DNA of 23,681 nucleotides from JBDHUJ01 sp039809105. Its GTDB lineage: Bacteria > Patescibacteriota > Saccharimonadia > Saccharimonadales > UBA4665. The stretch covers positions 1 through 23,681 of the forward strand of contig JBDHUJ010000026.1 in the NCBI GenBank assembly GCA_039809105.1, given 5' to 3'. The notes beneath the pieces are model-generated. The model ran no database searches. It saw only the letters and a list, made by a program, of their open reading frames with translations, and was not told the origin of the DNA. The first letter of the stretch is position 1. Each line of letters starts with the position of its first letter. The translations under genes and the position numbers were made by a program. Shown here piece by piece: positions 21,869 to 23,681 of the stretch.

Positions 21869-22324
21869 ATGGAAGAGTCTGTACAATACGCCAAGAAATA
21901 TCTGGAAGATTTGCTCTCGTTTTTTGGCCTGAATACCGATGTGTATGTAACCGTTGAGGATGAAGAGATTGTCTCGCTCAACATCCCCTCTACCCACCTG
22001 AACGGCTTCCTGATAGGACAGCGAGGCGAGACCATGCGTGCGCTCCAGTTCCTGGTAAGCAATGCGCTGAAGAACCAGAACCACACGCTCACTCGCGTCA
22101 ATGTCGACGTTGCCGACTACAAGAAACAGCGTGCCGACCGCCTGGCGGAAACTGCCGCCGAATGGATTGCCAAAGTAAAAGAAACCGGCGAACCCTTCGA
22201 CGTGCGGCCCATGAATGCCGCCGACCGCCGCGTGGTGCATAAGGTTGCCGCCGAAGCGGGGCTAGTCAGCGAATCGGTCGGCGAAGGCCGCGACCGTCAC
22301 ATCGTCCTGAAGCCCGCTCCATAA
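21869..22324 (+). CDS. khpB: Jag/KhpB RNA-binding protein (KH and R3H domains)
   Basis: This 151-residue protein has a KH domain at about 25-82 with the GxxG loop G50-Q-R-G53 (FLIGQRGETM), and an R3H domain at about 85-151 with R120 and H124 (ADRRVVHKVA), ending GRDRHIVLKP. KhpB/EloR proteins bind RNA and influence cell elongation and division. The N-terminal Jag-N domain found in Firmicutes homologues is absent; the protein begins almost at the KH domain. AAGGGAG 6 nt before the ATG fixes the start. It stands after yidC, its usual neighbour. Confidence 0.92.
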   Translation: MEESVQYAKKYLEDLLSFFGLNTDVYVTVEDEEIVSLNIPSTHLNGFLIGQRGETMRALQFLVSNALKNQNHTLTRVNVDVADYKKQRADRLAETAAEWIAKVKETGEPFDVRPMNAADRRVVHKVAAEAGLVSESVGEGRDRHIVLKPAP

Positions 22325-22391
22325 TCGGTGTCATTCTTTTGACGATAAATTATTACAGACTTTTCGCCTATGATGGCACAATACATAGCGC

Positions 22392-23393
22392 ATGAATAAA
22401 CTCCCAGGTCCCAATATAGTCCTGCTAGGCGGTGGCACTGGTAGCTTTACGCTGCTGCAGGCGCTGAAAAAACTGACGCCGAACATCACCGCAATCGTAA
22501 ATATGAGCGACGATGGCGGTTCAACCGGGGTGCTTCGTGATGAGCTGGGTGTTTTGCCGCCCGGTGATGCCCGGCAATGCCTGGTGGCGCTCAGCGAAAG
22601 CCCGGAAGTGCGCGAACTCTTTAGCTATCGCTTTGCCGACGGAACACTCAGCGGCCATACGGTCGGTAATCTTATACTCTCGGCTCTCGAGAAGCAGCAC
22701 GGTAGTTTTGAAAAAGCCGTTGCAGTGGCCAGCCGTATACTCCGTGTGTCCGGCAGGGTGCTGCCTGTTATGTTGGGTAATCATACGCTTGTATTGCAAG
22801 ACGGCGAACGACAGGTGCGGGGCGAAGACGCCATCGGTCACGTACGGATACAGCATCGTGGCGCGACCATACGCCTAGAGCCGGCGGCAACGCTTAATCC
22901 GCAAGCGCGTGAAGCCATAGCGGCTGCCGACTTGGTGGTGATTGCTCCCGGAAGTCTCTATACCTCTCTCCTGCCCCTGTTCGTAGTCGGGGGCATGCCC
23001 GAAGCCATTAGAACGGCAAAGGGCAAGGTAGTAAGCGTGACTAACCTGGTGACGGAAGCCGGGCAGACCGACGGCTGGCATGTTGCCGACTACGTGAAGG
23101 AGATTGAGCGGTATCTGGGGCCGGGTGCCATAGACTACGTACTCTACAACGATGAAGAGATAGACGGGGCGTTGCTCAAAAAATATGCCGCCGAGGGTGA
23201 ATACGCGGTTGCCGCCGACCGGGTGCGGTTCGGAGAGCTGGATGCTACCGTCATTGGCGATACGCTCATCAGCGCAACTATACCTCCGCAAAACCCCGCC
23301 GATAAAGCGATTCGCCGTACCTACATACGTCACGATGCCGACCGCGTCGGTGCGAAACTTATAGAACTTATCCCAAAACCCCACTCCGCTTAA
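22392..23393 (+). CDS. yvcK: YvcK/GlmR family (CofD-like) protein
   Basis: This 333-residue Rossmann-fold protein of the YvcK/CofD family is required in Gram-positive bacteria for balancing gluconeogenesis and cell-wall precursor synthesis, and binds UDP-GlcNAc. Visible motifs: GGGTGS at 13-18, NMSDDGGSTG at 37-46, PPGDARQCL at about 56-64, TVGNLIL at about 91-97 and APGSLYTSLLP at about 185-195. There is no good Shine-Dalgarno sequence before the ATG. A TTGACG at 22339 and a TATGAT at 22369 are too far apart (24 nt) to form a normal promoter. The TAA stop is duplicated beyond the MITE-like element that follows. Confidence 0.93.
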   Translation: MNKLPGPNIVLLGGGTGSFTLLQALKKLTPNITAIVNMSDDGGSTGVLRDELGVLPPGDARQCLVALSESPEVRELFSYRFADGTLSGHTVGNLILSALEKQHGSFEKAVAVASRILRVSGRVLPVMLGNHTLVLQDGERQVRGEDAIGHVRIQHRGATIRLEPAATLNPQAREAIAAADLVVIAPGSLYTSLLPLFVVGGMPEAIRTAKGKVVSVTNLVTEAGQTDGWHVADYVKEIERYLGPGAIDYVLYNDEEIDGALLKKYAAEGEYAVAADRVRFGELDATVIGDTLISATIPPQNPADKAIRRTYIRHDADRVGAKLIELIPKPHSA

Positions 23394-23560
23394 GAGCCTG
23401 ACCCAACCCCCCTGATGGCTACAATTCCAAAACCTACCACTTGTAACCTGTTTTTCGTTTCCGGCTCGTACCGATGGGTACGACCGAAAGCCGAGAAAAC
23501 AGGTTACAAATCATGGCATCTTTTGAAATTCGCTATCACCAGGGGGGTTGGGTCAGGCTC
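23394..23560. mobile_element. MITE-like element with 21-bp perfect terminal inverted repeats
   Basis: The termini 23394-23414 and 23540-23560 are perfect inverted repeats of 21 bp, beginning GAGCCTGACCC. The interior is itself palindromic: a perfect 14-bp pair TTGTAACCTGTTTT (23441-23454) with 23496-23509, and CGTACC/GGTACG around the centre (23467-23482). TAA flanks both sides (23391-23393, which is the yvcK stop codon, and 23561-23563), as a 3-bp target duplication would. The flanking similarity actually extends to 11 bp (TAAGAGCCTGA at 23391 and 23561). It has no transposase and no convincing gene. Confidence 0.7.
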
Positions 23561-23563
23561 TAA

Positions 23564-23681
23564 GAGCCTGAGTATCCGGAACGGTACGGCCGGAGGGTAG
23601 TGCGGGGTCTTCAGGGATTATGCAACTTCAGGACACGAGCTTGCATTCACGGCAAACAAACAGTAGCATTATAGATACAAA
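23564..23681. other. Terminal stretch without a recognisable gene
   Basis: I see no gene in these 118 bp. A short palindromic core (TCCGG near 23575 and CCGGA near 23590) is the only structure noted. The sequence may be the promoter region of a gene outside the window. Confidence 0.4.

Noticed and set aside
20743..22101. 452-residue open frame on the minus strand opposite yidC and khpB
   Set aside because: It is antisense to two clearly conserved genes, crosses the repeat element between them, and has no recognisable domain; it is a by-product of codon bias in the real genes.
22339..22374. Promoter for yvcK from TTGACG and TATGAT
   Set aside because: The spacer would be 24 nt, outside the usual 16-18 nt range.
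23415..23600. 61-residue open frame inside the MITE-like element
   Set aside because: Its sequence is dictated by the palindrome, it runs through the terminal repeat into the flank, and it shows no protein motif.

Overview
The window reads as chromosomal DNA of a Patescibacteria/CPR bacterium, most likely a Candidatus Saccharibacteria (TM7) relative. The pointers are a conjugation-type type IV secretion (T4SS) locus of the PrgI / TraC-like / VirB4 / M23-peptidase kind typical of that group, a YidC with no large extracytoplasmic domain, short divergent housekeeping proteins, and UGA used as an ordinary stop, which argues against the code-25 CPR lineages. The phylum is an inference from protein style; no rRNA gene is present to confirm it.

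Layout. (1) 1-298, minus: a gene running off the left edge that fuses the N-terminus of an IS5-type transposase to a membrane segment resembling a VirB6-like T4SS protein. (2) 400-3440: an accessory island with two FitA-like/VapC toxin-antitoxin pairs, one AbrB/VapC pair and a REP-associated tyrosine (RAYT) transposase, punctuated by copies of a 41-bp REP-like hairpin repeat. All three toxin-antitoxin promoters place the -10 box 6-7 nt before the ATG, so the transcripts should be leaderless. (3) 3475-15485, plus: one T4SS operon with PrgI, a TraC-like domain protein, the VirB4 ATPase, a 1095-aa membrane protein ending in an M23 (LytM) peptidase, a PEGA-domain protein, a 796-aa secreted protein carrying three cell-wall hydrolase domains (GH3, phage-type lysozyme, C39-like peptidase), and three unrecognised membrane-anchored proteins. 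Several neighbours overlap by ATGA. (4) 15486-15788: a convergent spacer packed with hairpins. (5) 15789-19668, minus: dnaA, dnaN, recF. (6) 19669-19981: the probable oriC, with DnaA boxes. (7) 19982-23393, plus: rpmH, rnpA, yidC, jag/khpB, yvcK, the usual gene neighbourhood of a bacterial origin. (8) 23394-23560: a MITE-like near-palindrome inserted at the yvcK stop codon.

How it fits together. The right half is the replication-origin core. The left half is an envelope-spanning secretion machine with at least four peptidoglycan-cleaving domains in two adjacent genes, which suits an organism that must open its own wall for the machine and perhaps attack the wall of a host cell. The spacers also carry four elements built from seven-base units arranged as hyphenated palindromes (three sequence families, one present twice in opposite orientation). 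These and the REP/RAYT island are the least explained structures here.
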